Source: an uncultured Faecalibacterium sp. (lineage in GTDB: Bacteria > Bacillota > Clostridia > Oscillospirales > Ruminococcaceae). Taken from it: a DNA stretch of 14,327 nucleotides. The notes under the pieces were generated by a model, which saw only the letters and a list, made by a program, of their open reading frames with translations, did not search any database and was not told the DNA's origin. Every line of letters starts with the position of its first letter. The stretch's first letter is position 1. The stretch is from contig URVW01000064.1 in NCBI GenBank assembly GCA_900551435.1, positions 1 to 14,327 of the forward strand, read 5' to 3'. Position numbers and translations under genes: made by a program. Of this stretch, positions 1 through 5,540 are shown in pieces.

Positions 1-405
1 TCAGAAAGCCTCTCTGCACAAGATCGCCGAAAAGCCCTTGTGCACCAGTGCGGTATAGCCGCCCACAAAGTTGACGCCCACCTTTTTGCCCGCAGCGTCC
101 AGCGCCTTGGCAAAATCGACGGGGTCCGCGTCCGGGCACGCGCCCAGCAGCATGGCGATGGGCGTCACGCTGATGCGCTTGTTGATGATGGGGATGCCGT
201 ACTCGGCGCTGATGTGCTCCACGGCGGGCACGAGGTTCGCCGCTTTGGTGGTGATCTTGTTGTAGACCTTTTCACAGGCCTTTTTCGGGTCCGGATCGAT
301 GCAGTCCAGCAGACTGATGCCCATGGTCACGGTCCGGACGTCCAGATTGTCCTGCGTGAACATCTCGATGGTCTCGAGGATGTCACCGGTGTTCATCATA
401 CTCAT
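1..405 (-). CDS. UPF0210 (DUF711, 'PFL family') protein, truncated by probable frameshift
   Basis: The 134 residues from Met (405) match the N-terminal third of the UPF0210/DUF711 family, including the landmarks TMGISLLDCIDPD, YNKITTKAANLV, YGIPIINKRISVTPI and VGVNFVGGYTALVHKGFSA. The biochemical role of this conserved family is not established. Full-length members are about 450 residues, so only about 30% is present. The frame runs to a stop at position 1-3 just after GFSA, where relatives continue with a Gly-Asp pair. The -1 frame there reads GDLVQRGFL, so one net base seems lost near position 21-24. This may be a real pseudogene or a sequencing error. The start at 405 is preferred over an in-frame ATG at 450, because an AGAAGGGA-like site lies upstream of 405, although its spacing of about 12 is long, and because family proteins begin close to NTGDILETIEMF. 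It lies downstream of the UPF0237 gene, as in streptococci. Confidence 0.8.
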   Translation of the reverse strand: MSMMNTGDILETIEMFTQDNLDVRTVTMGISLLDCIDPDPKKACEKVYNKITTKAANLVPAVEHISAEYGIPIINKRISVTPIAMLLGACPDADPVDFAKALDAAGKKVGVNFVGGYTALVHKGFSAILCREAF

Positions 406-458
406 AGTAAAAAAAGTCCCTTCTCTGTTAGATCCCTCTGTCGCTGCCAAACACGCAA

Positions 459-560
459 GGCCCAGCTGTCTGAGAGCCGAAGGCGATTTGCGCGTTCAAA
501 ACCGGCCCGCCAGTGGCTCCCCCTCCGGGGGAGCTGGCGAGCGGAGCGAGACTGAGAGGG
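459..560 (-). repeat. Two-hairpin intergenic repeat, copy A (reverse orientation)
   Basis: This copy fills most of the gap between the UPF0237 stop codon (562-564) and the UPF0210 start. It contains a perfect 8-bp stem GCTCCCCC (516-523) / GGGGGAGC (527-534) with a 3-nt loop, and it ends in GACTGAGAGGG at 560, one base from the stop codon. Its inner part (459-494) matches the reverse complement of 925-960 inside the 860-1107 element: GGCCCAGCTG, five unmatched bases, then GAGCCGAAGGCGA. Its ACCGGCCCGCCAGTGG segment matches the other end of that element. It therefore looks like a rearranged or deleted copy of the same unit. It has no coding capacity. Confidence 0.8.
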
Positions 561-561
561 T

Positions 562-831
562 TTAGATGGTGTGCATCGCGTCAAAAACTTCCTGACGGGT
601 CACGTTGATCTGCATCCCCATCTCCTTGGCAAGAGCGTCCGCGCGCTTGTGAAGCTCTTCGTGGCTGACGCTGCAGTTGGTGATGTCCACCAGCATGATC
701 ATGGCGAACATGCCCTGCAGGATGCTCTGGGTGACATCTTCGATGTTGATGTTCAGTTCGCTGCACAGAGCGGCGACCTTTGCGACGACGCCGACCGTAT
801 CGTGGCCGATGACCGTAATGAATGCTTTCAT
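562..831 (-). CDS. ACT domain protein, UPF0237 family
   Basis: This 89-residue protein is a single ACT domain of the UPF0237 type. It opens with MKAFITVIGHDTVGVVAKVAALC, followed by LNINIEDVTQSILQGMFAMIMLVD and the C-terminal FDAMHTI. These match the family's beta-alpha-beta pattern and its usual length of 88-90 residues. ACT domains bind small ligands, often amino acids; the ligand here is unknown. The start is placed at ATG 831 because GGGGG lies about 8 nt upstream. A TTG five codons earlier would give MGVRN and lacks a better site. It is cotranscribed with the following UPF0210 gene, an arrangement known from streptococci, which suggests a shared but undefined function. Its likely promoter is at 1122-1130, so a repeat element sits inside its 5' leader. 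Confidence 0.88.
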   Translation of the reverse strand: MKAFITVIGHDTVGVVAKVAALCSELNINIEDVTQSILQGMFAMIMLVDITNCSVSHEELHKRADALAKEMGMQINVTRQEVFDAMHTI

Positions 832-859
832 ATTCCTTACCCCCAATAATAATGTAATA

Positions 860-1107
860 CCCTCTCAGTCTGCGTTGCAGACAGCTCCCCCAGAGGGGGA
901 GCCTTTGGCACGTCGGTCAGGTCTGCGCGTTGTCGCCTTCGGCTCCTGCGCAGCTGGGCCCTGTCCTCATTGGCAGCAGCTGCTTGCCCTTTGCCGCAAG
1001 GCCCGCCGCCTTCTGGAAAGACGGACCTGAGCAGCCAGCAGGGCCAAGACCGGCCCGCCAGTGGCTCCCCCTTTGGGGGAGCTGACGCCGAAGGCGGCTG
1101 AGAGGGT
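860..1107. mobile_element. MITE-like element with inverted two-hairpin ends (copies B and C)
   Basis: The ends are inverted copies of one unit: CCCTCTCAG at 860-868 and CTGAGAGGG at 1098-1106. In the left end, GTCTGC (868-873) / GCAGAC (877-882) and GCTCCCCC (884-891) / GGGGGAGC (895-902) form two adjacent hairpins. The right end has GCTCCCCC (1064-1071) / GGGGGAGC (1075-1082), followed by CGCC/GGCG (1086-1089/1093-1096). TA dinucleotides flank both sides (858-859 and 1107-1108), which would fit TA-targeting transposition (IS630/mariner type), though two bases are weak evidence. The roughly 160-bp centre holds no convincing ORF and many GC-rich palindromes. There is no transposase, so the element would be non-autonomous if mobile. 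It occupies the otherwise unexplained 832-1229 gap. Confidence 0.65.
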
Positions 1108-1121
1108 AGGTTCACATCCCC

Positions 1122-1130
1122 AGTATAGCA
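1122..1130 (-). promoter_or_regulatory. Extended -10 promoter for the UPF0237-UPF0210 genes
   Basis: On the minus strand TGCTATACTG reads an extended -10 (TG-n-TATACT, with TATACT at 1127..1122). The -35 is weak (TGTTCA at 17-nt spacing). Transcription would begin near 1115 and cross the whole 860-1107 element before the UPF0237 start at 831. The same ten bases occur at two plus-strand promoters in this window. Confidence 0.6.
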
Positions 1131-1229
1131 GATTTACCGATTTTTGAACACACTTTTTGGAAAAAAGAGCAGTCTCGGAGCGAAAAAGACATTCTATGCA
1201 AAAAACAAGATGCAAAGACGGCGTTCTTG

Positions 1230-1238
1230 TGCTATACT
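1230..1238 (+). promoter_or_regulatory. Extended -10 promoter for the Lrp-type regulator operon
   Basis: TGCTATACTG provides an extended -10, with TATACT at 1233-1238 and TG at 1230-1231, placed 38 bases before the ATG at 1276. No good -35 is visible, as is common with extended -10 promoters. It is divergent from the 1122-1130 promoter, about 105 bp away. Autoregulation by the Lrp-type product in this AT-rich space is plausible but is not shown by the sequence. Confidence 0.6.
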
Positions 1239-1275
1239 GAAACTTACAGATCAAGAAACTAAAGGAGTAACGACG

Positions 1276-1755
1276 ATGGAACAGCTTTTGAAACTTCTGG
1301 AAGACAACGCGCGGCTGCCGATCGAGGACATTGCCACGATGCTGAATAAATCTCCGGCCGAGGTGGCGGCGATGATCGACCTCGCCCGCGCACAGGGCAT
1401 CATCAAGGGCTACAAGACCCTTGTGGACTGGGAAAAGGCCGGGGTCAACCGGGTCGAAGCCGTGATCGAGCTGAACGTCAGCCCCAAAAAGAGCCGCGGC
1501 TTCGATGAGATCGCGGCCACCATCGCCGCCTTCGACGAGGTGGAGAGCGTACTGCTGATGAGCGGCGGCTACGACCTGCAGCTGGTCATCAAGGGCCAGA
1601 CCTTCCAGGAGATCGCCCTGTTCGTGGCCAAGCGCCTGTCTCCGCTGGACGATGTGCTGTCCACGGCGACCCATTTTGTCCTGCGCACCTATAAGAAAGA
1701 GGGCCGGTTCTATCAGGACGACGAAATCGATGAAAGAGAGTGCACCGTGCTGTGA
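1276..1755 (+). CDS. Lrp/AsnC family transcriptional regulator
   Basis: This 159-residue protein has the Lrp/AsnC layout. Residues 1-50 are a winged helix-turn-helix (MEQLLKLLEDNARLPIEDIA, then a recognition-helix region around SPAEVAAMI and GIIKGYKTLVDW). Residues of about 62-145 form the RAM ligand-binding domain, with AVIELNVSP, VLLMSGGYDLQLVIKG and THFVLRTYKKEG. Such proteins assemble as dimers to octamers and sense amino acids. AAAGGAG (1261-1267) lies 8 nt before ATG 1276, which decides this start. An upstream in-frame extension to 1144 crosses the promoter and is rejected. Its TGA overlaps the aminotransferase ATG by one base, so the two are translationally coupled and the regulator probably responds to that enzyme's substrate or product. 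The specific effector cannot be read from the sequence. Confidence 0.92.
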   Translation: MEQLLKLLEDNARLPIEDIATMLNKSPAEVAAMIDLARAQGIIKGYKTLVDWEKAGVNRVEAVIELNVSPKKSRGFDEIAATIAAFDEVESVLLMSGGYDLQLVIKGQTFQEIALFVAKRLSPLDDVLSTATHFVLRTYKKEGRFYQDDEIDERECTVL

Positions 1756-2942
1756 TGGATTATGAAACACTGATCGCCCCGGCCGCAAAAGCCATGCGGC
1801 CGTCCGGCATCCGAAAATTCTTCGACCTTGCCGCCGACATGCCCGAGTGCATCAGCCTTGGCGTCGGCGAGCCGGATTTCAAGACCCCGTGGGCCGTGCG
1901 CGAAGCCGGCATCGAGAGCCTTGAGCATGGCCGCACCCGCTACACCGCCAATGCCGGCCTGAAAGAACTGCGCGCCGAGATCACCCGCTATCTGGACCGC
2001 CGCATGGGTCTGCGGTACGATCCGCTGACGCAGGTGCTGGTCACCGTGGGCGGCAGCGAAGCCATCGATATGTGCATCCGCACCCTCGTGCAGCCGGGGG
2101 ATGAAGTCATCATCCCGGAGCCGTGCTTCGTCTGCTATGAGCCCATCACCACCCTGTCCGGCGGCGTGCCGGTGCATGTGTCCTGCCGTCAGGAGGACGA
2201 GTTCCGTCTCCGCCCGGAAGCCCTGAAAGCGGCCATCACCCCCAAGACCAAGCTGCTCATCATGCCGTTCCCCAACAACCCCACCGGCGCGGTGATGGAA
2301 AAAGAGGACCTCGAAGCCATTGCCGAGGTCCTGCGGGAGACCAACGTCATGGTGCTGTCGGATGAAATTTACGCCGAGCTGAACTACGGTCTGCGGCCCC
2401 ATGTCTCCATCGCGACCCTGCCCGGAATGGCCGAGCGGACCATCGTGGTCAACGGCTTCTCCAAGAGCTATGCCATGACCGGCTGGCGTCTGGGCTATGC
2501 GTGCGGACCGGCCCCGATCATTAAGATCATGACCAAGATTCACCAGAGCGCCATCATGAGCGCCCCCACCACCAGCCAGTATGCCGCCATCACCGCTCTG
2601 CGGGAGTGCGACGGCGAGATCGACCGGATGCGGGACGAATACAACATGCGCCGCCGCTTGGTGGTGCGCGGGTTCAATTCGATGGGCCTGACCTGCTTTG
2701 AGCCGCGCGGTGCGTTCTACGCCTTCCCCTGCATCAAGTCCACGGGGATGAGCAGTCAGGAATTCTGCACCAAGCTGCTGGAACAAAAACATGTCGCGCT
2801 GGTCCCCGGCGATGCCTTTGGCGCATCGGGCGAGGGATACTGCCGCGTGTCCTATGCCTACTCGGTGGAGCACCTGACCGAAGCGATGAAGCGCATCCGT
2901 GCCTTTCTGCAGGACAACGGCATCGAATGCGGCAACCAGTGA
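1755..2942 (+). CDS. Class I/II PLP-dependent aminotransferase
   Basis: This 395-residue cytoplasmic enzyme has fold-type I aminotransferase motifs. They are TRYTANAGLKELR (61-73), the PNNPTG substrate/PLP loop (173-178), SDEIYAEL (202-209, with Asp203 for the pyridine nitrogen), the Schiff-base lysine Lys237 in NGFSKSYAMTGWRLGY, and the carboxylate-binding Arg364 in GYCRVSYA. It transfers an amino group between an amino acid and a 2-oxo acid. The closest subgroup appears to be the aspartate/aromatic/alanine-type enzymes of Clostridia; the substrate is uncertain. The start at ATG 1755 lies inside TGATG with the lrp stop. An in-frame GTG at 1740 is possible but less likely. Pairing with an Lrp-type regulator is common in Clostridia and suggests amino-acid-responsive expression. 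ispE follows after 13 bp. Confidence 0.92.
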   Translation: MDYETLIAPAAKAMRPSGIRKFFDLAADMPECISLGVGEPDFKTPWAVREAGIESLEHGRTRYTANAGLKELRAEITRYLDRRMGLRYDPLTQVLVTVGGSEAIDMCIRTLVQPGDEVIIPEPCFVCYEPITTLSGGVPVHVSCRQEDEFRLRPEALKAAITPKTKLLIMPFPNNPTGAVMEKEDLEAIAEVLRETNVMVLSDEIYAELNYGLRPHVSIATLPGMAERTIVVNGFSKSYAMTGWRLGYACGPAPIIKIMTKIHQSAIMSAPTTSQYAAITALRECDGEIDRMRDEYNMRRRLVVRGFNSMGLTCFEPRGAFYAFPCIKSTGMSSQEFCTKLLEQKHVALVPGDAFGASGEGYCRVSYAYSVEHLTEAMKRIRAFLQDNGIECGNQ

Positions 2943-2955
2943 GGAGCGTTGACTT

Positions 2956-3846
2956 ATGGCAAAGTTGAATCGTGTGACCGTTCTGGCCCCCGCCAAGCTG
3001 AATCTGGCGCTGGACGTGGTGGGCCTTCTGCCCAACGGCTATCATAATCTGGATATGACCATGCAGGCCATCACCCTGTATGAAAAAGTGGTCCTGACCC
3101 GCAGCAACGGCCTGAACCTGTCTCTGCCCGGAAGCCCGGTGGCAGCAAACGACAGCAACACCGCCATCAAAGCGGCCATCGCATTCTTCCGCTATACCGG
3201 ACTGCTGGCGGGCGTGGATATCACCATCTATAAGAATGTGCCGGTGCGGGCCGGAATGGCGGGCGGCAGCGCCGATGCAGCCGCCGTCCTCGTGGGCCTG
3301 AACGCCCTGTACGGCGCGCGCCTGTCCATGAGCGAGCTGTGTGCGCTGGGCGCAAAAATCGGCGCGGACGTGCCCTTCGCATTGATGGGCGGCACTTGCC
3401 GGGTGCAGGGCGTGGGCGACGTGATGAAAGCCCTGCCGCCCTGCCCGGAGTGCTGGTTCACGGTGGTCATGCCGGACTACGGCGTGTCCACGCCGGAAGC
3501 CTTTGCGGCCTACGATAAAATTGGCAGCAGCCGCCATCCCGACTGCGAAGCGCAGGAACAGGCCATCCGTGCCGAGGACCTTGCGGGCGTCTGCACGGCG
3601 GCGGGCAATGCGCTGGAAGAGTGCAGCGGCGCCAAGGACAACGAAGCCATCAAGGCCGCTCTGCGGGAGCAGGGCGCGGTGACCGCCCTGATGACCGGCA
3701 GCGGCGCGGCCGTGTTCGGCGTGTTCGCCGACGAAGCCTCGGCCCGCAAAGCAGCGGATGTCGTCAAGGCCCGCTGGCCGCAGGTCTATGTAGCTCAGCC
3801 CGACAAGGGCGGCGCACGGGTCGTGGCTCCCAAGTGGATGCTGTAA
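2956..3846 (+). CDS. ispE: 4-(cytidine 5'-diphospho)-2-C-methyl-D-erythritol kinase
   Basis: This 296-residue GHMP kinase phosphorylates CDP-methylerythritol with ATP in the MEP (non-mevalonate) route to isopentenyl diphosphate. Visible features are the N-terminal APAKLNLALDV with Lys14 and Asn16, the glycine-rich ATP loop PVRAGMAGGSADAAA (96-110), the catalytic Asp139 in GADVPFALMGGT, and the C-terminal GHMP motif MTGSGAAVFGVF. The length agrees with the usual 280-300 residues. GGAG (2943-2946), directly after the aminotransferase TGA, lies 9 nt before the ATG. The 13-bp gap implies cotranscription with the lrp-like and aminotransferase genes, and there is no metabolic reason in the sequence for that grouping. 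Transcription ends at the terminator at 3911-3953. Confidence 0.95.
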   Translation: MAKLNRVTVLAPAKLNLALDVVGLLPNGYHNLDMTMQAITLYEKVVLTRSNGLNLSLPGSPVAANDSNTAIKAAIAFFRYTGLLAGVDITIYKNVPVRAGMAGGSADAAAVLVGLNALYGARLSMSELCALGAKIGADVPFALMGGTCRVQGVGDVMKALPPCPECWFTVVMPDYGVSTPEAFAAYDKIGSSRHPDCEAQEQAIRAEDLAGVCTAAGNALEECSGAKDNEAIKAALREQGAVTALMTGSGAAVFGVFADEASARKAADVVKARWPQVYVAQPDKGGARVVAPKWML

Positions 3847-3865
3847 AACCCCGCCGTCATCGTTT

Positions 3866-3910
3866 GGCCAAAGGCTCCTCTATCAGGGGAGAAGGCGAGA
3901 CTGAGCGGTT
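3866..3910 (-). repeat. Degenerate two-hairpin repeat, copy D
   Basis: Between the ispE stop and the terminator, the stretch from GGCCAAAGGCTCC to GACTGAGCGG resembles the reverse orientation of the repeat. The G/C-rich hairpin survives as CTCCTCT (3875-3881) / AGGGGAG (3885-3891), with one G-U pair and loop ATC. The second hairpin is not recognisable. It appears to be an eroded copy. Confidence 0.6.
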
Positions 3911-3953
3911 AAAAAACTCCGGCGCTGGATTTTCCACAGCGCCGGAGCTTTTT
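3911..3953. terminator. Bidirectional intrinsic terminator between ispE and the DUF378 gene
   Basis: A perfect 11-bp stem CTCCGGCGCTG (3917-3927) / CAGCGCCGGAG (3937-3947) with a 9-nt loop has AAAAAA on its left (3911-3916) and TTTTT on its right (3949-3953). It can therefore end transcripts from both convergent genes. The DUF378 stop codon (3955-3957) begins two bases later. Confidence 0.93.
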
Positions 3954-3954
3954 G

Positions 3955-4155
3955 TTAGGATTCGTCGTCGGTGAACAGCCCGGGGATGCCGCAGAGAGCG
4001 GCGATGCCCACCAGCGTGAACACGATGCGGGACCAGATGGAACTGCTGCCGCCCAGCAGCCAGCCGACGAAATCAAACTGGAACAGGCCGACCAGTCCCC
4101 AGTTGATGCCGCCCACGATCATCAGGATCAGGCATACTTTATAAAAGGTCTGCAC
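3955..4155 (-). CDS. DUF378 small membrane protein
   Basis: This 66-residue protein begins MQTFYKVCLILMIVGGINWGLVGLF, the signature of DUF378 (PF04070), with the conserved GGINWGLVG. Two transmembrane segments are predicted by eye, at about residues 6-24 and 39-59 (WSRIVFTLVGIAALCGI), joined by a short loop. The function is unknown. The start is the GTG at 4155: AAAGGGGG sits 7 nt upstream, and an in-frame ATG at 4191 would add 12 polar residues absent from the family and bury the ribosome site inside the coding region. The site can pair with an upstream CCCCTTTT (see 4164-4202), so translation may be structure-controlled. It lies downstream of and on the same strand as the thioredoxin-fold gene. 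Confidence 0.85.
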   Translation of the reverse strand: MQTFYKVCLILMIVGGINWGLVGLFQFDFVGWLLGGSSSIWSRIVFTLVGIAALCGIPGLFTDDES

Positions 4156-4163
4156 AAAAAGAC

Positions 4164-4202
4164 CCCCTTTCTTTTGGGTAGTTTGACCCATTGGAAAAGG
4201 GG
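4164..4202 (-). promoter_or_regulatory. Hairpin covering the DUF378 ribosome binding site, or a terminator
   Basis: On the minus strand CCCCTTTT (4202..4195) pairs with AAAGGGG (from 4170), and TGGGT with ACCCA closes an inner hairpin with a 6-nt loop. The 3' arm contains the AAAGGGGG ribosome site used by the GTG at 4155. A TCTTTTT run follows directly, so the same fold could also act as a Rho-independent terminator for the upstream thioredoxin-fold gene. The sequence cannot separate these two roles. Confidence 0.5.
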
Positions 4203-4211
4203 TTATGCATT

Positions 4212-4841
4212 TTAGTCGTCCCAGCCCATCAGATCGGGCAGGGTGAGCGTCTCATCCGAACAGTGGGGGTTGGCGTCGGCGCGGGCCTGAATGGTAGCCG
4301 CTTCCACAGCCTTGACGATCTCGTGGATGGCGCTGCAGTCCTCAGGCAGGTCGGTCTGGCTGCGGCCCGAATGGGTGAACAAAATCTTTCCCATGTGGCC
4401 CACCACCAGCGTCAAAGGCAGGATCTGCGGGGCCGATTTGTCGTAGTGGTAACCCGAATCCTTGGCGGCCTTGTAGATCTTCTGGGCCGCAAAGCTCCAG
4501 CTCAGCAGACCGCGCGTCTGCTCCACGCCCAGATAGCCGTACAGCACGCCGGGAGCGTCGCAGATGACCGGGAAGGGGAACTCCGACCCGCGGGTGGCGG
4601 TGGCAACGGCCTGTGCCGACGAGCGCACGACGCACGCCAGCCGCACGCCCTTCAGGGACGGCAGCGTTTTCAGATAGCGGGTGATGTACTCGCGGCTGAC
4701 CGGGTGGTCGAACCCGGGCAGAAAGATCATGCACAACGGCCGGTCGCCCTCGCACAGGGTGTAAAAATCGTTTTCCGGCACTGTGGGGGTATCGTAGGTA
4801 AAGCGGGGAATGCTGGTCCCCACCAGATGCTCAGACTTCAT
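4212..4841 (-). CDS. Thioredoxin-fold (AhpC/TSA-like) protein lacking active-site cysteines
   Basis: This 209-residue protein has redoxin-like organisation. It shows a strand RPLCMIFLPGF (34-44), a helix with REYITRYLKTLPSL (50-63), a strand VRLACVVRSSA, the loop FPFPVICDAPGVLYGYLGV (88-106), and a late strand LPLTLVVGHMGKILFTHSG preceded by the cis-Pro-like LP. In active relatives the turn after the first strand carries GCPxCRE. Here it reads FDHPVSREY (44-52), so both cysteines are replaced (His46, Ser49). It is therefore unlikely to be a classical thiol oxidoreductase or peroxidase at that site. The start at ATG 4841 is preferred, with GGAAAGG about 13 nt upstream; an ATG at 4877 has no ribosome site and falls at the predicted transcription start. 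A promoter lies at 4883-4888. There is no signal peptide, so it is probably cytoplasmic. Confidence 0.65.
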   Translation of the reverse strand: MKSEHLVGTSIPRFTYDTPTVPENDFYTLCEGDRPLCMIFLPGFDHPVSREYITRYLKTLPSLKGVRLACVVRSSAQAVATATRGSEFPFPVICDAPGVLYGYLGVEQTRGLLSWSFAAQKIYKAAKDSGYHYDKSAPQILPLTLVVGHMGKILFTHSGRSQTDLPEDCSAIHEIVKAVEAATIQARADANPHCSDETLTLPDLMGWDD

Positions 4842-4882
4842 GCCGCAATGCACATCCTTTCCAAAACGTGACAACATCCGAA

Positions 4883-4888
4883 GTTATA
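4883..4888 (-). promoter_or_regulatory. Probable -10 for the thioredoxin-fold gene
   Basis: TATAAC on the minus strand follows a T-rich run and predicts a start near 4876, just upstream of GGAAAGG and ATG 4841. The -35 is poor. It stands back to back with the plus-strand promoter-like sequence at 4912-4941. Confidence 0.4.
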
Positions 4889-4911
4889 AAAAAATCCACA
4901 CACTGTTCCTC

Positions 4912-4941
4912 TTGCCAGAGGACAGCGGTGGATGCTGTACT
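4912..4941 (+). promoter_or_regulatory. Possible promoter for the folded RNA at 4949
   Basis: TTGCCA (4912-4917), an 18-nt spacer and TGTACT (4936-4941) with an upstream TG (4933-4934) resemble a sigma-A promoter. The start would fall near 4948, at the first base of the folded segment. No plus-strand gene lies close downstream, so a promoter here would have to serve a non-coding RNA. Confidence 0.4.
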
Positions 4942-4948
4942 ATAAAAA

Positions 4949-5114
4949 GATCCCGCCCGGTCGTCTGCGGCAATCAAACCTACCCTTACGGACAGGTGGG
5001 TGTCCTGTCTCCGGATTCGCGCTTCCTCATCGAGCCTCTGGGGTCGAGCCCACAGCGGGGAGGTCTGCAATCCACCGGCGAACGCCGGACTCCCGTTGAA
5101 TGATTAGTAGGATC
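4949..5114 (+). ncRNA. Candidate structured non-coding RNA (6S-like in size and shape)
   Basis: This gene-free stretch is closed by GATCC (4949-4953) / GGATC (5110-5114). Inside lie AATCA (4972-4976) / TGATT (5101-5105), a hairpin GACAGG/CCTGTC (4991-4996/5004-5009), and a long central arm built from GGATT/AATCC (5013-5017/5069-5073), CCTC/GAGG (5025-5028/5060-5063) and CTGGGG/CCCACAG (5038-5043/5049-5055). A 3' hairpin CCGGC-GAAC-GCCGG (5075-5088) follows. The closing stem, large internal bubble with a hairpin in its 3' side, and length near 165 nt recall 6S RNA, but I recognise no diagnostic 6S sequence. The strand is chosen from the promoter-like sequence at 4912-4941. On the minus strand the closing stem is followed by TTTTT, so an attenuator or minus-strand RNA is possible. 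No coding ORF fits. Confidence 0.45.
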
Positions 5115-5130
5115 ATATAAACCGCAACAA

Positions 5131-5186
5131 ATCGAGTCGGGCAGGAAGTTTTTGCCCAAAAGTCTGGTGCGAGCGGGTCACTCGAT
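5131..5186. other. Inverted repeat at the 3' end of the DUF1292 gene
   Basis: ATCGAGT (5131-5137) pairs with ACTCGAT (5180-5186), which overlaps the DUF1292 stop codon. Within it, GGGCA (5139-5143) pairs with TGCCC (5153-5157). On the minus strand only ATTTGTTG follows, a weak T-run. It could be a poor terminator for DUF1292 or a 3'-end-stabilising fold. Confidence 0.35.
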
Positions 5187-5492
5187 CTCGAACTGGTCGC
5201 TCAGCCGCTTCTCGAACAGCTTGCTGACTTCCAGCAGAGTCTCGTCATCCTCCACAACATCCAGATATTCGCCCTCGCTGTCCTCGCCAACGCTCAGGAT
5301 GACCAGCTGGGCATCCTCATTGACGTCCTCTTCGTCCTCGGCGTATTCCACGACGGCCAGATAATGCACGCCCTTATGGTCCAGCGCATCGATGACCTCA
5401 AAGGTCACCTCGTTGCCGTCCTCATCCTCAAGGGTCATCAGATCGGGCTGATACTCCTCTTCGGCGTTCGGGTTCTTGATCTCTTCTGCCAT
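5178..5492 (-). CDS. DUF1292 (YrzB-like) domain protein
   Basis: This 104-residue, strongly acidic protein is dominated by Glu and Asp. It carries the DUF1292 pattern LMTLEDEDGNEVTFEVIDALDHKGVHYLAVVEY (19-51), followed by LVILSVGEDSEGEYLDVVEDDETLLEVSKLFEKRL. The family is small, soluble and cytoplasmic; its function is unknown. In many Firmicutes it is encoded next to ruvX (yrrK) and an ireB-type gene. Here ruvX is about 1 kb away, on the same strand but behind the lipoprotein gene, so the cluster is broken. AGGAG lies 9 nt before the ATG at 5492. A good promoter at 5578-5606 gives a leader of about 78 nt holding a GC hairpin. The gene is probably monocistronic. Confidence 0.88.
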   Translation of the reverse strand: MAEEIKNPNAEEEYQPDLMTLEDEDGNEVTFEVIDALDHKGVHYLAVVEYAEDEEDVNEDAQLVILSVGEDSEGEYLDVVEDDETLLEVSKLFEKRLSDQFEIE

Positions 5493-5540
5493 AAGACACG
5501 TTCTCCTATATCAACGTAAAGTAAAACTCATGCTCTGCGG

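Noticed and set aside
860..1107. CRISPR array
   Set aside because: The repeated units are inverted hairpins, are few and unevenly spaced, and have no uniform spacers or cas genes.
1144..1275. N-terminal extension of the Lrp-type regulator
   Set aside because: It crosses the TGCTATACTG promoter, and AAAGGAG fits the ATG at 1276.
967..1788. Minus-strand ORF of 273 codons across the element and the lrp gene
   Set aside because: It crosses two promoters and a repeat element and is antisense to the Lrp-type gene.
1713..3035. Long minus-strand ORF of 440 codons opposite the aminotransferase
   Set aside because: It mirrors a well-supported plus-strand gene, has His/Gly/Gln-rich composition typical of antisense reading of GC-rich codons, and shows no domain.
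4810..5103. Plus-strand ORF of 97 codons in the 4878-5177 gap
   Set aside because: It overlaps the thioredoxin-fold gene antisense, has no ribosome site or known domain, and runs through the folded segment.
4949..5114. Reading this segment as a known riboswitch, T-box, SRP RNA, tmRNA or RNase P RNA
   Set aside because: I could not find the conserved core sequences of any of these (for example the T-box GGTGGNACC), and it is too short for RNase P RNA or tmRNA.
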